Under the pieces are notes generated by a model that ran no database searches, had not been told where the DNA came from, and worked only from the letters and a program-made list of their open reading frames with translations. Made by a program: the position numbers and the translations under genes. 9,380 bases of DNA from Acidobacteriota bacterium (GTDB lineage: Bacteria; Acidobacteriota; Thermoanaerobaculia; Multivoradales; JAHEKO01): positions 1 through 9,380 of the forward strand of contig JAHEKO010000116.1 in the NCBI GenBank assembly GCA_024638355.1. The letters are read 5' to 3'. This document shows positions 5,944 through 9,380 of this stretch, one piece after another; position 1 is the first letter of the stretch; every line of letters starts with the position of its first letter.

Positions 5944-7725
5944 TTGTCGTTGAGAAACATCCAGCTCACGCCGCAACTGGTGCAGGCGGTCCGTGACGCG
6001 GTCGACATCGTCGACATCGCCTCCGAGTACACGAAGCTGACCAAGGCGGGACGCCGTCACAAAGGGCTCTGCCCGCTGCACAAGGAAAAGACGCCGTCGT
6101 TCAGCGTCGACCCCGACCAGGGGCTCTTCTATTGCTTCGGGTGTGGTCAGGGGGGCGACGCGATTCGCCTCCACCAGAGCCTCTCCGGCGACGACTTTCC
6201 GGCGGCGATCGAGGCGCTCGCCCGCCGCTACGGCATTCCCCTGCCGAAGGCGAGCGAGCCGCGCAAGGGCCGGAGCGAGCCCGATCTGGAGCGCGTGCTG
6301 GAGGCGGCGGCGGAGTACTTCCAGGGACAGCTGCGCGAGTCGAAGCGCTTGCTCGACTACCTGGAGCGTCGGAAGGTGCCGATGGAGCTGGTCGAGCGGT
6401 ACGGCGTCGGCTACGCGCCGGACGGCTGGCGGAATCTGGTGGGCGCCATCGTGCCGCGCTTTCCGATGGCCGAGCTGGAAGCCGCGGGACTCGTGGCGCG
6501 GTCCGAGAAGCGCCCGGACGAGCCCTACGATCGCTTTCGTCACCGATTGATGTTCCCGATCCGCAACGCCGCCGGACGACTGGTCGGCTTCGGCGGCCGC
6601 ACGCTCGGCGACGACAAGGCGAAGTACATAAACTCCGCCGAGACCTCGCGCTTTCGCAAGGGCTACCTCCTGTACGGGCTCGACGTGGCCAAGCGGGCGA
6701 TTCGCGACGGGGGCCGGGCCTTCCTGGTGGAGGGGTATTTCGACGTGCTGGGCGCGGCGGCCGCCGGCATCGAGACCAGCATCGCCGGCATGGGTACCGC
6801 GCTGACCCCGGAGCAGGCGCGGCTGCTCAAGCGCTTCGCCGACGAGGTGGTGATCGGATACGACGGCGACGCGGCCGGCGAGACGGCATTCCGGCGCGCC
6901 TTGCCGACCCTCCTCGCCGAGGGATTGACGGTGCGACGGCCCGCTCTGCCGGAGGGCGAGGATCCCGACTCGTTGCGCCGCAAGCAGGGCGACCAGGTGC
7001 TGATCGATCTGGTGGAGAGCTCCGAGGATGCCGTGATGCTGGAGATCCGGCGCCTGGTGCCCGACCGTGTGCGCACCGAGCCCAGCCTCCAGGCCCGCGC
7101 CGCGCGCGAGGTAGCGGAGCTGCTCAAGCCGATCCCGGACGGCATTCTGCGCTACAGCTACGCCCGGGTGGCCGCCGATCGTCTGGGTGTGCCGGTCGAT
7201 CTGCTCTGGAAGCGAGTCGGTGGCGACCGCGGCGGAGCCCGGGTCGAAAATGCGGCGCCGCCCCGGCGTGAGGTGAGATCGCTCGAGGAGCGAGCGGTGC
7301 AGCTACTGCTGGCCGGCAGGGGGTCGCTGCCGCCCCGGGCCGAGCTCCCCCCGGAGGAGGCCTTCCTGAATTCAAATCTCAGGAATATTTTCAGCACGTT
7401 TTGCGCTCTATACTCTGAGGGCGGAGAAACCCGTCCCGAGGTGAAGGCGGTGCTGGCCAGGCTGGGTTCCGAAGGGAGCGCAGTTGACCAGCTTGCCCGA
7501 CTTTTGTTACAAGAGCCTGTTGCAGCGGCGAAAGGGGAGCTCCAGGGTTCTCTGGCAAGGCTCAAACGCCGGTGGCAGCAGCAACGGTTGCGGGAGTTGT
7601 CGACAGAAATCAGCCGAGCTCAAAGCCTCGGAGACTCCGAACGTCTCGAGAGGCTCCTGCACGACAAGAACTCATTGAGTCGTGATCTGCATGGTCGTGA
7701 CCCCGGGTCGGGAGGCCGGTCCTAG
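5944..7725 (+). CDS. dnaG: DNA primase
   Basis: A 593-residue bacterial primase that makes RNA primers at the replication fork with DnaB. The N-terminal CHC2 zinc finger is intact (C43, H46, C64, C67; motifs CPLH and CFGC). The basic RNA-polymerase segment follows (RFRHRLMFPIRN near 197-208, GFGGRTL, KYINS). The TOPRIM catalytic centre has E263 in VEGYFDV, D307 and D309 in YDGDAAG, and the DPD of EGEDPDSL. Residues about 440-593 are the less conserved helical DnaB-binding domain. An in-frame TAG five codons upstream is the mutS2 stop itself, and the first ATG is at codon 146, beyond the zinc finger. The start is therefore TTG at 5944 (or TTG at 5950). No clear Shine-Dalgarno precedes it, which suggests poor initiation or coupling to mutS2, 12 bases upstream. 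Residues near 475-495 use unusual AT-rich codons that may hide promoter signals for rpoD. Confidence 0.97.
   Translation: MSLRNIQLTPQLVQAVRDAVDIVDIASEYTKLTKAGRRHKGLCPLHKEKTPSFSVDPDQGLFYCFGCGQGGDAIRLHQSLSGDDFPAAIEALARRYGIPLPKASEPRKGRSEPDLERVLEAAAEYFQGQLRESKRLLDYLERRKVPMELVERYGVGYAPDGWRNLVGAIVPRFPMAELEAAGLVARSEKRPDEPYDRFRHRLMFPIRNAAGRLVGFGGRTLGDDKAKYINSAETSRFRKGYLLYGLDVAKRAIRDGGRAFLVEGYFDVLGAAAAGIETSIAGMGTALTPEQARLLKRFADEVVIGYDGDAAGETAFRRALPTLLAEGLTVRRPALPEGEDPDSLRRKQGDQVLIDLVESSEDAVMLEIRRLVPDRVRTEPSLQARAAREVAELLKPIPDGILRYSYARVAADRLGVPVDLLWKRVGGDRGGARVENAAPPRREVRSLEERAVQLLLAGRGSLPPRAELPPEEAFLNSNLRNIFSTFCALYSEGGETRPEVKAVLARLGSEGSAVDQLARLLLQEPVAAAKGELQGSLARLKRRWQQQRLRELSTEISRAQSLGDSERLERLLHDKNSLSRDLHGRDPGSGGRS
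7368..7414 (+). promoter_or_regulatory. AT-rich island inside dnaG with -10-like TATACT, possible rpoD promoter
   Basis: About 47 bases in the dnaG 3' third are far richer in A/T than their surroundings. They end in TATACT (7409-7414, 5 of 6 to TATAAT). Codons rare elsewhere in the window (TCA, AGG, CTA, AAT) are used here. The best -35 candidate, TTTTCA (7388-7393), is at a short 15-base spacing, so the sigma70 assignment is weak. The E. coli operon has internal rpoD promoters inside dnaG, which makes this position plausible. Confidence 0.3.
7484..7513 (+). promoter_or_regulatory. Second candidate internal promoter for rpoD inside dnaG
   Basis: TTGACC (7484-7489, 5 of 6) is followed after 18 bases by TACAAG (7508-7513, 4 of 6), about 270 bases before the rpoD start. 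The surrounding bases CTTTTGTTACAAGAG are AT-rich for this genome and include the 9-base palindrome TTGTTACAA. Confidence 0.3.
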
Positions 7726-7768
7726 CCAGCGTTCGAGGACTGGATTCGCCGAGACGGGTAGACGGCAC

Positions 7769-7773
7769 AGGAG
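7769..7773 (+). promoter_or_regulatory. Shine-Dalgarno AGGAG for the TTG start of rpoD
   Basis: AGGAG ends 9 bases before the TTG at 7783. An in-frame TAG at 7759-7761 and the absence of any ATG before codon 37 make this the only workable start. Confidence 0.75.
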
Positions 7774-7782
7774 AAGTATCTG

Positions 7783-9380
<1,598 letters not shown>

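Noticed and set aside
5106..5996. Plus-strand open frame of 296 codons in another frame of mutS2
   Set aside because: An Ala/Arg/Gly-rich shadow frame over the MutS2 coiled coil. MutS2 itself is unbroken here.
5152..6543. Minus-strand open frame of 463 codons across the mutS2-dnaG junction
   Set aside because: It is antisense to two certain genes, with Arg/Leu/Ala-rich low-complexity composition typical of antisense frames in high-GC DNA and no recognisable domain.

Overview
The window is a chromosomal housekeeping segment from a high-GC, diderm bacterium. GC is clearly above 60% by eye, the third codon position is strongly G/C, and an outer-membrane-type lipoprotein is encoded. The gene order and the long spacer between regions 1.2 and 2 of the sigma factor fit Acidobacteriota or the former Deltaproteobacteria/Myxococcota. 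That placement is an inference and cannot be settled by reading alone. There is no CRISPR array, transposase, integrase or phage gene.

The left part (1-2125) lies on the minus strand. It holds the N-terminal 128 codons of a coiled-coil zinc-ribbon protein of the COG1579 type (cut by the window edge), a tRNA gene with anticodon CAU, and a 512-residue protein with a GAF-like domain, a long Pro/Glu-rich repeat linker and a basic helical C-terminus. A 209-bp divergent intergenic region (2126-2334) carries a near-consensus sigma70 promoter for the GAF-like gene and a 13-bp palindrome. It leads on the plus strand into a 260-residue lipoprotein with a coiled coil, a TPR-like hairpin and a BamE/SmpA-like C-terminus.

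The right part (3142-9380) is a macromolecular synthesis locus: rpsU (bS21), mutS2, dnaG (primase) and rpoD (primary sigma factor, cut at region 4.2). It is the known rpsU-dnaG-rpoD operon with mutS2 inserted between rpsU and dnaG. The locus links translation initiation, recombination/ribosome rescue, replication priming and transcription initiation. All four genes start at TTG or GTG, and for rpsU, dnaG and rpoD in-frame stops and the absence of a usable upstream ATG leave no real alternative. rpsU and rpoD have good Shine-Dalgarno sequences, whereas mutS2 and dnaG have none. A strong GNRA-capped terminator follows rpsU, and AT-rich promoter-like sequence lies in the 3' third of dnaG. This resembles the graded-expression design of the E. 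coli operon.

I did not find a convincing new biological system. The most interesting items are the expression architecture of the operon, the altered Smr motif of MutS2, the in-frame single-stop junction between mutS2 and dnaG, and the two poorly characterised divergent genes (GAF-like/PE-rich protein and BamE-like lipoprotein).
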